Source of the DNA: Pseudonocardiaceae bacterium
GTDB lineage: Bacteria > Actinomycetota > Actinomycetes > Mycobacteriales > Pseudonocardiaceae
Direction of reading: 5' to 3'
DNA length: 64,000 nucleotides
Assembly: GCA_009377865.1 (NCBI GenBank)
Contig: WHTH01000012.1
Span: forward strand, 18,711-82,710
Positions 29,627-38,550 of the stretch are shown here, piece after piece; positions within the stretch are counted from its first letter, which is position 1, and each line of letters begins with the position of its first letter. The translations under genes were made by a program, and so were the position numbers. The notes under the pieces are model-generated. The model was given only the letters and a program-made list of their open reading frames with translations, was not told where the DNA came from and searched no databases.

Positions 29627-31816
29627 TCACACCTTCTCAAGAAAACCGGCGCGATCCTCGTCGAGCAGGTCATCGGCCAGCCTCGCCAGACCCGGGTACC
29701 CGCGCAGCGCCGGGTCGACGGACACCAATCGCTGCGCCTCGGATCGCGCCTGCGCGATGAGGTCGCCGTCACGCAGCAGTGAGAGCAACTTCAGGCCGGA
29801 ACGCCGGCCGGACTGGGTCGCGCCGAGCACATCGCCCTCGCGCCGCAGCTCCAGATCGAGCTGCGCGAGCTCGAAGCCGTCCGTCGTGGCCGCAACGGCG
29901 TCGAGCCGCTCGCGGGCGACCGTGCCGTCCGGCGATTCGGTGACCAGCAGGCACAGCCCTGGGTGCTGTCCGGCGCGGCCCACCCGGCCGCGCAGCTGAT
30001 GTAGCTGACTGACCCCGAACCGGTCGGCATCCAAGATCAGCATGACGGTGGCGTTCGGCACGTCGACGCCCACCTCGACCACCGTGGTGGCGACCAGCAC
30101 GTCGAGTTCGGCACCGGTGAAGCGCCGCATCACCGTGTCCTTCTCGTCGACGCCGAGCCGCCCGTGCAGCACCCCCACCCGCAGCCCATGCAACGGGCCG
30201 TCGGCGAGTTGCGGTGCGACGTCGAGCACGGCCAGCGGCGGGCGTCGCTCGTCGTCGTCGTCACCCGGGTCGCTGCCGGGATCGTCGACGTCCTCGCCGG
30301 CCGCCTGCTCCCCGATCCGTGGGCACACCACGAAGGCCTGTCGCCCGGCGGCCACCTCCTCGCTGATGCGCAGCCAGGCCCGGTCCAGCCAGCTGGGCTT
30401 CTCCCCGGAGGGAACCACACTCGTGGCGATCGGCGAGCGCCCACGCGGCAGCTCGCGGAGCGAGGAGACCTCGAGATCGCCGAACACGGTCATCGCCACC
30501 GTCCGAGGGATCGGCGTCGCGGTCATCACCAGCACGTGCGGGCTCGACCCGTCACCGGCCCGCGATCGCAGCGCATCGCGTTGCTCGACCCCGAACCGGT
30601 GCTGCTCGTCGACGACGACGAGGCCGAGTTCGGCGAACGACACCCGATCCTGGATCAGCGCGTGGGTCCCGATGACGATGCCGGCCGCGCCGGACGCGGC
30701 CTCGAGCAGCGCGTCCTTGCGCGCCCTTGCGCCGAGTGACCCGGTGAGCAGGGTGATCCGGGTGGCCTGCTCCGCGGCACCGAGCTCACCGGCCCGCCCC
30801 AGGTCGCCGAGCATCTCGCGCAGCGAGCGGGCGTGCTGCGCGGCGAGCACCTCGGTGGGCGCGAGCAGCGCGGCTTGGCGCCCGGAATCGAGCACCTGCA
30901 GCATCGCCCGCAGCGCCACCACGGTCTTGCCGGATCCGACCTCACCCTGCAGCAGCCGGTTCATCGGGTGCTCGCCGGACAGTTCTGCGGCCAGTTGCTC
31001 GCCGACCTGCAGCTGCCCCGTCGTGAGCTCGAAGGGTAGCCGGGCGTCGAAGGCGGCGGCCAGCCCATCATCGCATCGCGGGCAGGCCGGTGCGGGCCGC
31101 TGCGCCGCGTCGTGCCGCCGGCGGGCCAGCGTCAGCTGCACGGCCAGCGCCTCGTCCCACATCAACCGGTGCCGCGCGGCAGCGATCACCGCCCGGTCGT
31201 CCGAGCGGTGCACGGCGCGCAGCGCCTCGGCCAATCCGGGCAGCCGGTACTCCATGCGAAGCGACTCCGGAAGCGGGTCGTCCGGGTCGTCGAGGACGTC
31301 GAACACCTGCCGCACACTGCGTTGGATCGTCCAGGAATCGATTCCCTTGGTCGCCGGATAGACCGGGATGATCGGCCGGCGGAACTCGTCGACGTCGTCG
31401 GCGTCCTCGTCGAGTGGCAGGAAGGACGGGTGAGCGAGCTGCAGGGTCTTGCCGTAGCGGGTGACCTTGCCGGCGAACAGCGCGCGCCGCCCCGGCAGTA
31501 ACTCCTTGTCCGGCAGCCAGGGCTGGTTGAAGAACGTGCACTTGAGCGTCCGGCGTCCGTCCCAGATCACCGCCTGCTGGATCGTGCCCTTTCGCTGCTC
31601 CATCCTGCGTGACTTACAGCTGCTCACCTCCGCGAGGACCGTGACGTGCTCACCCGGCACCAGTCCTGCGATGGGTGTCAGCTGGCCCTGGTCCACGTGC
31701 TTGCGGGGGTAGTGCCGCAGCAGATCAGCCACGGTGTGCAGGTCGAGATGCTCGGCGAGCAGCTTCGGGGTCCTTCCCCCGAGCACGACGTCGAGCCGGT
31801 CGTCCATCCCCACCAT
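29627..31816 (-). CDS. recG: ATP-dependent DNA helicase RecG
   Basis: Branch-migration helicase that remodels stalled forks and Holliday junctions. An N-terminal wedge/OB domain (PLTPIAGLVPGEHVTVLAEV-like region, about 40-130) is followed by helicase motifs: I LLQGEVGSGKT, II VVDEQHRFG (DEQH variant typical of RecG), III MTATPIPRTVAM, VI QLRGRVGRAG. An acidic insert (about residues 500-520, DVDDPGSDPGDDDDERR) interrupts the second RecA domain, as in other actinobacteria. 729 aa. It lies 3 nt downstream of the FakA-like gene. Confidence 0.96.
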   Translation of the reverse strand: MVGMDDRLDVVLGGRTPKLLAEHLDLHTVADLLRHYPRKHVDQGQLTPIAGLVPGEHVTVLAEVSSCKSRRMEQRKGTIQQAVIWDGRRTLKCTFFNQPWLPDKELLPGRRALFAGKVTRYGKTLQLAHPSFLPLDEDADDVDEFRRPIIPVYPATKGIDSWTIQRSVRQVFDVLDDPDDPLPESLRMEYRLPGLAEALRAVHRSDDRAVIAAARHRLMWDEALAVQLTLARRRHDAAQRPAPACPRCDDGLAAAFDARLPFELTTGQLQVGEQLAAELSGEHPMNRLLQGEVGSGKTVVALRAMLQVLDSGRQAALLAPTEVLAAQHARSLREMLGDLGRAGELGAAEQATRITLLTGSLGARARKDALLEAASGAAGIVIGTHALIQDRVSFAELGLVVVDEQHRFGVEQRDALRSRAGDGSSPHVLVMTATPIPRTVAMTVFGDLEVSSLRELPRGRSPIATSVVPSGEKPSWLDRAWLRISEEVAAGRQAFVVCPRIGEQAAGEDVDDPGSDPGDDDDERRPPLAVLDVAPQLADGPLHGLRVGVLHGRLGVDEKDTVMRRFTGAELDVLVATTVVEVGVDVPNATVMLILDADRFGVSQLHQLRGRVGRAGQHPGLCLLVTESPDGTVARERLDAVAATTDGFELAQLDLELRREGDVLGATQSGRRSGLKLLSLLRDGDLIAQARSEAQRLVSVDPALRGYPGLARLADDLLDEDRAGFLEKV

Positions 31817-31819
31817 GAC

Positions 31820-33463
31820 TCACTCCACCCCCGCCAGCAGGAGGCTCTGCGGTTGCCCGCCGGGGTACACCGCCAGCTCCACCTCCGGGTGCACCGCGTG
31901 CAGGTGTTGCGCCAGCTCATCCCCCACCCCGTCCGGCGCATCGCGGCCGAGCAGCACCGTCACCAGCTCGCCGCCACTGGACAGCATCCGGTCGATCAGC
32001 AGGCGTGCGGCCGCGACCGAATCGGTGTCGATCAGCACTACCTCGTCGTCGATCAGGCCGAGGACGTCACCCGCCTGGCAGCGCCCGACCCAGGTCAGCG
32101 CCTCGGCGGCGGCCACGGTGAGCTCACCGCGCCGGGTCGCCGCCGCCGCCTCGGCCATCGCCACCACGTCATCGCCGGCACGCCGGGCGGGATCGTGCAC
32201 CGCCAGCGCGGCCAGCGCCTGCACGGGCGAGCGGGTGGGCACCACGATCACGTCCTGACCTGCGTCGCGGGCCTGCGCCGCTGCGGCCTCGGCGATCGGG
32301 TGCGCCGCGGTCGCACCCGGCAGCACCGTGACACGACGCGCCCGCGAGCCCGCAAGCACCGCGAGCAGCTCCGCCACCGTGCATGTGCCCGGCGCGGTGA
32401 GCGCCCCCTCGCCGCGGAACAGCTCCGCGATGCCGTCGCCACCGACCATCGCCAGCACGGTGGCATCGGTGACGAACAACCGAGCATCCTCACGTGCCGC
32501 CGCGGCCTGGTCCGCGAACCGGATCACGGTGATGCGGTGCGGGCGCCCGCCACGCACCCCGGCCTCGACCGCAGCGCCGATGTCCGTGCAGTGCACGTGG
32601 ACGCTGAACACCGGCGCTGCCCCGCTGCCGGACCCCACGACCGCGACGCAGTCACCGAGCCCGCCGAGCTCCGCACGCAGCCTGGCAACCCGGTCCTCGT
32701 CGGTGGAGTCGAGCAGGTACATCACCTCGTACTCGTACTCGCTCGAGCCCGACTCCCGGACGGCCCGCAACAACGGCGCGCTACGGGCCGGCACCGGCCC
32801 GGGCACCGGCACCGGGTCGACGGCCCGGCCGGTCACCACCGCCTGCAATGTCTCGAGCAGCACGACCAGGCCTCGTCCGCCGGCATCGACCACGCCGGCC
32901 CGGGCCAGCACGGCGAGCTGGTGCGGCGTCTCGGCCAGGGCCCGGGTCGCGGCATCGGTCGCCGCGGCGACCACGTCGGCCAGCTCGCCCGAGGCACTGG
33001 ACTCGGCCGCGTCGGCCGCAGTGTGCAGCACCGAGAGCACGGTGCCCGGCATCGGATCGGAGACCGCGGCGGTGGCCAGCTCGTCGGCCCGCCGCAGCGC
33101 GAGGCGCAGCCCCGGTCCGGTGGCGCCGCCTGCCCCGCTCAGGTCTGCGACCGACTCGGCCATCCCACGCAACAGCTGGGACAGGATCACACCAGAGTTG
33201 CCCCTGGCGCCCACCAGCGCCCCACGTGCGAGCACCGCCAGCACCTCGGCCGTGCCCGATCCCTCGGCGTGGCGGCTTATTGCGTCGTACGCGGCGCGCA
33301 TCGTGGCCAGCAGGTTGGTACCGGTATCGTTGTCGGGCACCGGGAAGACGTTGAGCTCGTCGATCTCCTCGCGATGCCTGGCCAGCGTGTCACAGCACGC
33401 GTACGCCCACCGGCGGACCGCCGACTCGTCCAGCGCCTGCAGCAACGGTCCTCCTTCCTGCAT
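31820..33463 (-). CDS. DAK2-domain fatty acid kinase FakA-like protein
   Basis: A 547-aa protein with an N-terminal DhaL/DAK2 kinase domain (about residues 1-205; nucleotide and metal residues in ELNVFPVPDNDTGTNL and GARGNSGVILSQLL). A middle domain (YEVMYLLDSTDE...) and a C-terminal DegV-like or DAK1-type domain follow. The same architecture is FakA, which phosphorylates fatty acids bound to FakB in Firmicutes; the actinobacterial role is not settled (Rv2974c-like). Position upstream of recG and next to divergent rpmB is conserved. Start is taken at ATG 33463 (MQEGGPLLQALDESAVRRW). Confidence 0.87.
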   Translation of the reverse strand: MQEGGPLLQALDESAVRRWAYACCDTLARHREEIDELNVFPVPDNDTGTNLLATMRAAYDAISRHAEGSGTAEVLAVLARGALVGARGNSGVILSQLLRGMAESVADLSGAGGATGPGLRLALRRADELATAAVSDPMPGTVLSVLHTAADAAESSASGELADVVAAATDAATRALAETPHQLAVLARAGVVDAGGRGLVVLLETLQAVVTGRAVDPVPVPGPVPARSAPLLRAVRESGSSEYEYEVMYLLDSTDEDRVARLRAELGGLGDCVAVVGSGSGAAPVFSVHVHCTDIGAAVEAGVRGGRPHRITVIRFADQAAAAREDARLFVTDATVLAMVGGDGIAELFRGEGALTAPGTCTVAELLAVLAGSRARRVTVLPGATAAHPIAEAAAAQARDAGQDVIVVPTRSPVQALAALAVHDPARRAGDDVVAMAEAAAATRRGELTVAAAEALTWVGRCQAGDVLGLIDDEVVLIDTDSVAAARLLIDRMLSSGGELVTVLLGRDAPDGVGDELAQHLHAVHPEVELAVYPGGQPQSLLLAGVE

Positions 33464-33652
33464 CGCACCGGCAGTGGAGAAGCCTAACCGCGCGCTCCGA
33501 CAGTCCCGCCGATGACGCCACGACATCATCTCGGGGTCCGTCCCGGGGAGCCGGTTTGGAGCGGCACCTCACGCCCGGCTACCCTTGCCGGGTTGCCCGG
33601 ACAGTTCCGGGCCGTCTGATCCGTTCCCCCGACCATTCAGGGAGTGTCTGAC

Positions 33653-33844
33653 GTGGCTGCCGTCTGCGATGTCTGCGGCAAGGGGCCGGGCTTCGGCATG
33701 TCGGTCTCGCACTCCCACCGGCGGACGCCGCGCCGGTGGAACCCGAACATTCAAACCGTTCACGCGAAAGTCGGCTCGGCACAGCGCCAGCGGCTGAACG
33801 CGTGCACGTCCTGCATCAAGGCGGGCAAGGTCGTCCGCGGCTGA
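33653..33844 (+). CDS. rpmB: Ribosomal protein L28 (four-cysteine form)
   Basis: A 63-aa protein: [20 protein letters not shown]...[10 protein letters not shown]. Two Cys pairs (CDVC and CTSC) make a zinc ribbon, the zinc-dependent form. GTG 33653 is chosen since GGAG lies 8 nt before it; an in-frame GTG at 33644 is less well placed. It is divergent from the FakA-like gene; the 189 bp between hold both promoters. Confidence 0.96.
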   Translation: MAAVCDVCGKGPGFGMSVSHSHRRTPRRWNPNIQTVHAKVGSAQRQRLNACTSCIKAGKVVRG

Positions 33845-33859
33845 CGCCATCCCGGACGC

Positions 33860-33893
33860 CCGGTTCAGGGCAGCCACCGGTTCAGGGCAGCGA
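33860..33893. repeat. 17-bp direct tandem repeat at the ung stop codon
   Basis: Two adjacent copies of ccggttcagggcagcca differ at one base (c/g at position 16). The second copy contains the end of ung (WSLP-stop), the first lies just downstream. It looks like a slippage duplication in the rpmB-ung gap. Confidence 0.75.
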
Positions 33894-34562
33894 CCAATCG
33901 ATCGGCTCGCCGCCGAGTTCTTCGAGCTGCTGATTCGCCCGACTGAACGGGCGGGAGCCGAAGAAGCCACGGTCGGCCGACATCGGCGACGGGTGGGCGG
34001 ACTCGATGCACGGCACGTCGTCGAGCAGCGGCCGCAGGTTGCGCGCGTCGCGGCCCCAGAGGATCGCGACCATCGGCTCGGCCTCGCGCGCTGCCAGCGC
34101 CCGGATGGCCTGCTCCGTGACATCCTCCCAGCCCTTGTCCCGGTGCGAGCCGGGCTGTCCCGGCTCGACCGTGAGCACCCGGTTGAGCAGCAGCACGCCC
34201 CGCTTCGTCCACGGACTGAGGTCCCCGCTGGTGGGGAGCGGCAGGCCGAGGTCATCGCTGTACTCGCGGAAGATGTTCACCAGACTCCGCGGTAGCGGGC
34301 GGACGCCGGGCTCCACCGAGAAGGACAGCCCGACCGCGTGGCCCGGCGTCGGGTACGGGTCCTGCCCCACCACGAGCACCCGCACCTCGTCGAATGGCTG
34401 CGCGAAAGCCCGCAGCACGTTCGACCCGGACGGCAGGTAACGGCGCCCGGCAGCGATCTCGGCGCGGAGGAACTCCCCCGCGCCGGTGATGTGCCCGGCC
34501 ACCGGGGCCAGCGCGCGGGCCCACCCCGCCTCCACGATCTCGTCCAGCGGTCGTCCGGCCAC
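33882..34562 (-). CDS. ung: Uracil-DNA glycosylase (family 1)
   Basis: Removes uracil from DNA. Motif [22 protein letters not shown] with the catalytic Asp, [16 protein letters not shown] (water-activating region), and the DNA-intercalating loop [20 protein letters not shown] (His in HPSP) are all present. The true start is probably GTG 34562 ([18 protein letters not shown]), where UNG homology begins, giving 226 aa. The frame stays open up to 34742 over a foreign N-terminal segment (see the GNAT relic), so a longer fused product cannot be excluded. Confidence 0.94.
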   Translation of the reverse strand: MAGRPLDEIVEAGWARALAPVAGHITGAGEFLRAEIAAGRRYLPSGSNVLRAFAQPFDEVRVLVVGQDPYPTPGHAVGLSFSVEPGVRPLPRSLVNIFREYSDDLGLPLPTSGDLSPWTKRGVLLLNRVLTVEPGQPGSHRDKGWEDVTEQAIRALAAREAEPMVAILWGRDARNLRPLLDDVPCIESAHPSPMSADRGFFGSRPFSRANQQLEELGGEPIDWSLP

Positions 34563-34616
34563 GAGCGCCGACTCTATCGGCCCGCTGCCCGGGCGTGTCA
34601 GCCGGATTCGTACGGT

Positions 34617-34700
34617 GTAGCGCACCACGTACTCCTGCTGTACTTCGGCGATCAGCCGCTGCGCGTCGGGGTGGTCGAACGAGACCTCCCGAAGCTGCAC
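34617..34700 (-). pseudogene. Relic of the N-terminus of a GNAT acetyltransferase, in frame with ung
   Basis: Starting at GTG 34700 the frame reads [28 protein letters not shown]. This is the typical opening of a GNAT-family N-acetyltransferase in actinobacteria (REVxxDHPDAxRLIAEVQxEYVxRY). After Tyr the similarity stops and the frame runs on, through about 18 unrelated residues, straight into ung. All acetyl-CoA-binding parts are missing. It appears to be the stub of a deleted gene between thiL and ung. Confidence 0.6.
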
Positions 34701-34723
34701 AACCGCGAGTCCAGGTAGCGTCG

Positions 34724-35713
34724 TCAGGAGAAGTGGGCCCAACCGGCGGGGCCGTCGTAGGGCCGCCCGTCGACCACCACGCCACTGCCTTGCCGGACCT
34801 CGCCGATCGCTGTCCAGCCATCCGGCAGCGCGACGTCGGCGGGGAAGGTGGCGATCAGCGCATGATCCTCGCCACCGGTGAGCAACCAGTGCCGCGGATC
34901 GGCCCCGAGCGCGGAAGCGACCTCCACCAGCCGCTGCGGCACGGCCAGCGCCGCCGAGCGGATGTCGATGCCCACCTTCGACGCCGCCGCGATGTGCCCG
35001 GTGTCGGCGAGCAGCCCGTCCGAGGTGTCGATCATCGACGTGGCGCCTGCCACCGCGGCCTGCGGTCCGCCGTCATACGGCGGCTCGGGCACCCGGTGCG
35101 CGCCAACCACGGCGACCGGGGACCGGAAGCCGCGGCCCAGCACGGCCATCCCCGCCGCCGACCAGCCGATCCGCCCGCGCAGCGCGAGCACGTCCCCCGG
35201 CTGCGCACCGGCGCGGGTTACCGGCTCGCGGCCTTGCAGGTCGCCGAGCGCAGTCACCGACACGAGCAGTCGCTCCGCGCTGACGACATCGCCCCCGACG
35301 ATGCCCGCTCCGACACGTCCCGCCTCCTCCCACATCCCGGCGGCGAGACCATCGACGGTGGAGATCGGGGTATCAGGGGGCGAGCCGAGGCCGACAACGA
35401 GCGCGGTACAGACCGCACCCATCGCCGCGACGTCTGCCAGATTGGCTGCCACCGCCTTGCGACCCACCTGGTGCGGGTTCGACCAGTCGAGCCGGAAATG
35501 CACCCCCTCGACCAGGATGTCCACGCAGGCGACCACCCGGCCGTCCGGGGCAGCGACGACGGCGGCGTCGTCACCCGGCCCCAGCAGCGTCGACTGCGGC
35601 CAGCTGCGGCCGGCGGTCAACCTGCTGATCAGGCCGAACTCACCCAACTCGCGGACGTCGCCGGGCACCTTCGGCTGCGGGGAACCCTCCCGGTCACGAG
35701 CGCTCACGGACAC
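34724..35713 (-). CDS. thiL: Thiamine-monophosphate kinase
   Basis: ATP-dependent kinase making thiamine diphosphate, the last step of the pathway. [20 protein letters not shown] (metal-binding DD) and EGVHFRLDW are the N-terminal AIR-synthase-like signatures; [37 protein letters not shown] and [14 protein letters not shown] complete the active site. 329 aa. Next to ung as in mycobacteria (Rv2977c). The start ([11 protein letters not shown]) has a non-conserved polar leader of about 18 residues. Confidence 0.95.
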   Translation of the reverse strand: MSVSARDREGSPQPKVPGDVRELGEFGLISRLTAGRSWPQSTLLGPGDDAAVVAAPDGRVVACVDILVEGVHFRLDWSNPHQVGRKAVAANLADVAAMGAVCTALVVGLGSPPDTPISTVDGLAAGMWEEAGRVGAGIVGGDVVSAERLLVSVTALGDLQGREPVTRAGAQPGDVLALRGRIGWSAAGMAVLGRGFRSPVAVVGAHRVPEPPYDGGPQAAVAGATSMIDTSDGLLADTGHIAAASKVGIDIRSAALAVPQRLVEVASALGADPRHWLLTGGEDHALIATFPADVALPDGWTAIGEVRQGSGVVVDGRPYDGPAGWAHFS

Positions 35714-35833
35714 CTCCGATCACGACCGGTTGCTTCGGGGTAGGTTCGGCTCCTCGTTCCTACCTCCGAGTTATCCCGAGCTTCTTATCCCAGTTCCTAC
35801 CCCGACCCCGCCGTCGAGACTAAGGGGCACGCC

Positions 35834-36070
35834 GTGGTCCAGGCATACATCCTCATCCAGACCGAGGTCGGCAAGGCCGCAACGGTCGCCGCGGAGATCT
35901 CAGATCTGCCCGGCGTCACCAGCGCCGAGGACGTGACCGGCCCTTATGACGTGATCGTGCGAGCCGAGGCAGACAACGTCGACGAGCTCGGCCAGCTGGT
36001 GGTGGCCCGGGTGCAGCGGGTCGAGGGCATCACCCGGACACTGACCTGCCCGGTCGTGCACCTGTCGTGA
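35834..36070 (+). CDS. Stand-alone Lrp/AsnC ligand-binding (RAM) domain protein
   Basis: A 78-aa protein with only the regulator-of-amino-acid-metabolism fold: MVQAYILIQTEVGKAATVAAEI..., GPYDVIVRAEADNVDEL and VEGITRTLTCPVVHLS. There is no DNA-binding helix-turn-helix. Such one-domain proteins occur in actinobacteria and may bind amino acids or modulate Lrp-type regulators; the target is not shown. It is divergent from thiL and 4 nt from the next gene. Confidence 0.88.
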   Translation: MVQAYILIQTEVGKAATVAAEISDLPGVTSAEDVTGPYDVIVRAEADNVDELGQLVVARVQRVEGITRTLTCPVVHLS

Positions 36071-36074
36071 GCCC

Positions 36075-36626
36075 GTGGTGACACCGGATGCCCCGACGGT
36101 TCCGCAGCGCGCCGGGGTGCCGCGCTGGATGCTCGCCGTCGCGATCGGCTTACCCTCGCTCCTGGTGATCACAGTGGTCATCACCGCCGTGGTACTGCGC
36201 AACCAGGAACCCGGTCCGCTGGGCCTCACCCCGGTACCCGCGCCGGAGGCCCGGTTCGCCGACTGCGCCCGGTTGCTCTCGGCGCTGCCCGAGGAGGTCG
36301 ACGCCCGTGATGCGGGCGAGCTCGACCGCAGGGCAATCGCCGCCCCCGCGCCGCCAGGGACCGCGGCATGGGGGCAGCCTGCAGTGGTGCTCCGGTGCGG
36401 GCTGGGGCGGCCCGCCGAACTCACGGCGACCTCACGGCTGTTGGACGTCTCCGGCGTGCAGTTCCTCGAACTCCCCGGGCCGGCATCGAGCAGCTGGCTC
36501 GTCGTGGACCGATCGGTGTACGTCGCGGTGACGCTGCCCGACAGCGTCGGTAGCGGGCCGCTGCAGCAGGTGGCCGGCACGGTGCGCGAGACGCTGCCCC
36601 GCCAGGACGTCGAAGTGGGCAACTAG
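36075..36626 (+). CDS. DUF3515 family membrane-anchored protein
   Basis: A 183-aa protein with one transmembrane helix near the N-terminus (about residues 18-41, WMLAVAIGLPSLLVITVVIT) and an extracytoplasmic domain. The DUF3515 pattern is visible: ARFADCARLLSALPEEV, GQPAVVLRCGLGRPAEL, SVYVAVTLPDSVGSGPLQQV. A single conserved Cys pair (FADCAR and LRCG) could form a disulfide. Function unknown; the family sits between thiL and ddl in mycobacteria too (Rv2980). GTG start 4 nt after the RAM gene. Confidence 0.87.
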   Translation: MVTPDAPTVPQRAGVPRWMLAVAIGLPSLLVITVVITAVVLRNQEPGPLGLTPVPAPEARFADCARLLSALPEEVDARDAGELDRRAIAAPAPPGTAAWGQPAVVLRCGLGRPAELTATSRLLDVSGVQFLELPGPASSSWLVVDRSVYVAVTLPDSVGSGPLQQVAGTVRETLPRQDVEVGN

Positions 36627-36655
36627 CCAGCGCCGAGGCACCCACCCTCAGCTGG

Positions 36656-36696
36656 GCAGCAGGAATCAGGGCTTGTCAGCAGCCGATTCCTGCTGC
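36656..36696. terminator. 12-bp perfect hairpin between convergent DUF3515 and ddl
   Basis: GCAGCAGGAATC pairs with GATTCCTGCTGC around a 17-nt loop. It is the only strong structure in the 98-bp gap between two converging genes. No long U-tract flanks it; a two-sided transcription barrier is the likeliest use. Confidence 0.55.
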
Positions 36697-36724
36697 GGCG
36701 CGGAGGGGTGGCTTCCGGGACCGA

Positions 36725-37834
36725 TCAGCGCAGCCCGGTGCCCCGGGCGAGAGCGGTCGCGACGAGGGTGCTGAGCAGGGTGGCGTAATCGACGCCGGTG
36801 ACCGCCCACATCCGCGGGTACATCGAGATCGGGGTGAAGCCCGGCATGGTGTTCACCTCGTTGACGGTCAGCGACGCGCTGCCCGCCGGGCCGTCGCCGA
36901 CGAAGAAGTCGACCCGGGCCAGCCCCTGGCAGTCCAGTGCCCGGAACGCGTCGACGGCCATAGCGCGCAACCGCGAGGTGATGTCGTCGTCGAGCTTGGC
37001 GGGGATGTCGAACTCACAGGCGTCGTCGAGGTACTTGGCATCGAAGTCGTACCAGCCGGAAGAGGCCTCGGACACGATGCGGATCTCGGCGGGCAACGAC
37101 GCCTCCACCCGGCCGTCCGGGAACTCCAGCACGCCGCACTCGATCTCGCGACCGATCAGCGCCGCCTCCACGAGAACCTTGGGGTCCGCGGTGTGAGCCG
37201 TCGCGACGGCATCGTCCAGGTCGGCCCAGTCGTCCACCCTGCTGATGCCCACCGACGAGCCGCCGCGGGCCGGTTTGACGAACACCGGCAGTCCGAGCCG
37301 CTCCCGCTGCGCCGCGTCCAGGCCGGTGCTGCCAGGGCGTAACACGACGGCGTCGGTCACCGGCAGTCCTTCGGCGCGCAGCAGCTTGCGGGTGAACTCC
37401 TTGTCCATCCCGGCAGCACTCGCGAACACCCCGGGCCCGACGTAGGGGATGCCGGCGAGCTCGAGCAGCCCCTGGATGGTGCCGTCCTCGCCGAAGGCGC
37501 CGTGCAGCACCGGGAACACCACGTCGACCCCCGAGAATGCCTCCCCCGCGCGGTCCGGCTCCAGCCGTACCAATCCGCCGCGGGTGGGGTCGGCCGGCAG
37601 CGCCAGCGCAGCACCCGTCCCGGACACCGAGGGCAGCTCCCGGTCGTGGATCTGCAGCTCGGCGGGATCCCCGTTTCCCAGCACCCAGGCGCCGTCCGGC
37701 GTGATCCCCACCGGGATCACCTCGAACCGTTCCCGGTCGAGCTGGGCGAGCACGCTGCCCGCCGAGACGCAGGAGATGGCGTGCTCGCTGCTGCGCCCGC
37801 CGAAGACGACGGCGACCCGGATGCGCTCCGTCAT
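36725..37834 (-). CDS. ddl: D-alanine--D-alanine ligase
   Basis: ATP-grasp enzyme joining two D-Ala for peptidoglycan. [18 protein letters not shown] near the start, [35 protein letters not shown] (ATP lid) and [16 protein letters not shown] (metal site, substrate loop) are present. 369 aa, normal. The ATG is good; no other ddl copy is in the window. In mycobacteria it is Rv2981c, next to gpsA, but here two sulfur-metabolism genes sit in between. Confidence 0.96.
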   Translation of the reverse strand: MTERIRVAVVFGGRSSEHAISCVSAGSVLAQLDRERFEVIPVGITPDGAWVLGNGDPAELQIHDRELPSVSGTGAALALPADPTRGGLVRLEPDRAGEAFSGVDVVFPVLHGAFGEDGTIQGLLELAGIPYVGPGVFASAAGMDKEFTRKLLRAEGLPVTDAVVLRPGSTGLDAAQRERLGLPVFVKPARGGSSVGISRVDDWADLDDAVATAHTADPKVLVEAALIGREIECGVLEFPDGRVEASLPAEIRIVSEASSGWYDFDAKYLDDACEFDIPAKLDDDITSRLRAMAVDAFRALDCQGLARVDFFVGDGPAGSASLTVNEVNTMPGFTPISMYPRMWAVTGVDYATLLSTLVATALARGTGLR

Positions 37835-37885
37835 GGCGCGAGACCCTACTCCCGGCCCTTCGCGGCCCGGCCGAGCAGCGCGACA

Positions 37886-38338
37886 TCAGCACCCGCACGC
37901 CACCGTGTCCCGTGGGAGGGGCTGCGCGTAGACGTGCAGGCTGACAGCGGGCACGGTTCCGGGATTGCTCACCTGGTGGCCGTAGTACGGCCCGAACGCG
38001 CGGACCCGCCCGGCGGCCAGCTGCCGGATCACATTCACCGGGGCACTGTGCGGCGACGTCACCACGCGCTCGGTGAGTGTGCCCGCCGCGACCGCGAACG
38101 CACCGGACGCGGGACCGTGGTCGTGCAAGTCGGTGCCCTGGCCGGGCAGCCACGACACCACCCACACCTCATGATCGCAGCCGGCGTCGAGCAGCCGGTA
38201 CCCGCGTGTGTCACCGCGGTAGCCGAGCAGCGGCAACCACCGCTCGGGGTGAGCGGCCAGCGACATCGCGAGGCTGGTCGGCCCGCCGGTGGGGGTCGCG
38301 CCAGCGGCGGGAAGGGTCAGGTACGGCACGGCGTGCAC
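37886..38338 (-). CDS. Cysteine dioxygenase family cupin
   Basis: A 150-aa protein with the cupin iron site of type I cysteine dioxygenase: SWLPGQGTDLHDHGPASGAF (two His) and VSNPGTVPAVSLHVYAQPL (third His). Cysteine dioxygenase oxidises cysteine to cysteine sulfinate with O2. Like other bacterial forms, it lacks an obvious Cys for the Cys-Tyr cross-link seen in animals. GTG start with GCGGAGG 6 nt away. It ends CGC and shares the neighbourhood with a Cys/Met PLP enzyme, 212 bp upstream. The thiol substrate is inferred from family. Confidence 0.8.
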   Translation of the reverse strand: MHAVPYLTLPAAGATPTGGPTSLAMSLAAHPERWLPLLGYRGDTRGYRLLDAGCDHEVWVVSWLPGQGTDLHDHGPASGAFAVAAGTLTERVVTSPHSAPVNVIRQLAAGRVRAFGPYYGHQVSNPGTVPAVSLHVYAQPLPRDTVACGC

Positions 38339-38550
38339 GGGTTCCTCCGCGGGATCGGTGAGCCGACCGCACGGGGTAGCGAGGCAGGTACCAGCGGCGG
38401 TCAGCGGGATGGGGGCTCACCGCTGCGGACACAGCGCGCTCGCGACCAGGCGCAGATCCACCGGGGACCGCCGGGCGAGTGGGAGCACACTGTACACGGA
38501 GGAATCGAACCAGTAGGGGATGAGCCAGGTCAAGTCAGCCGTGTAGGTGA

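Noticed and set aside
38501..38512. Sequence resembling a tRNA T-loop (GGTTCGATTCC on the minus strand)
   Set aside because: The neighbouring bases do not form T-stem, anticodon or acceptor stems; no cloverleaf. The 212-bp gap 38,339-38,550 holds nothing else I can support.
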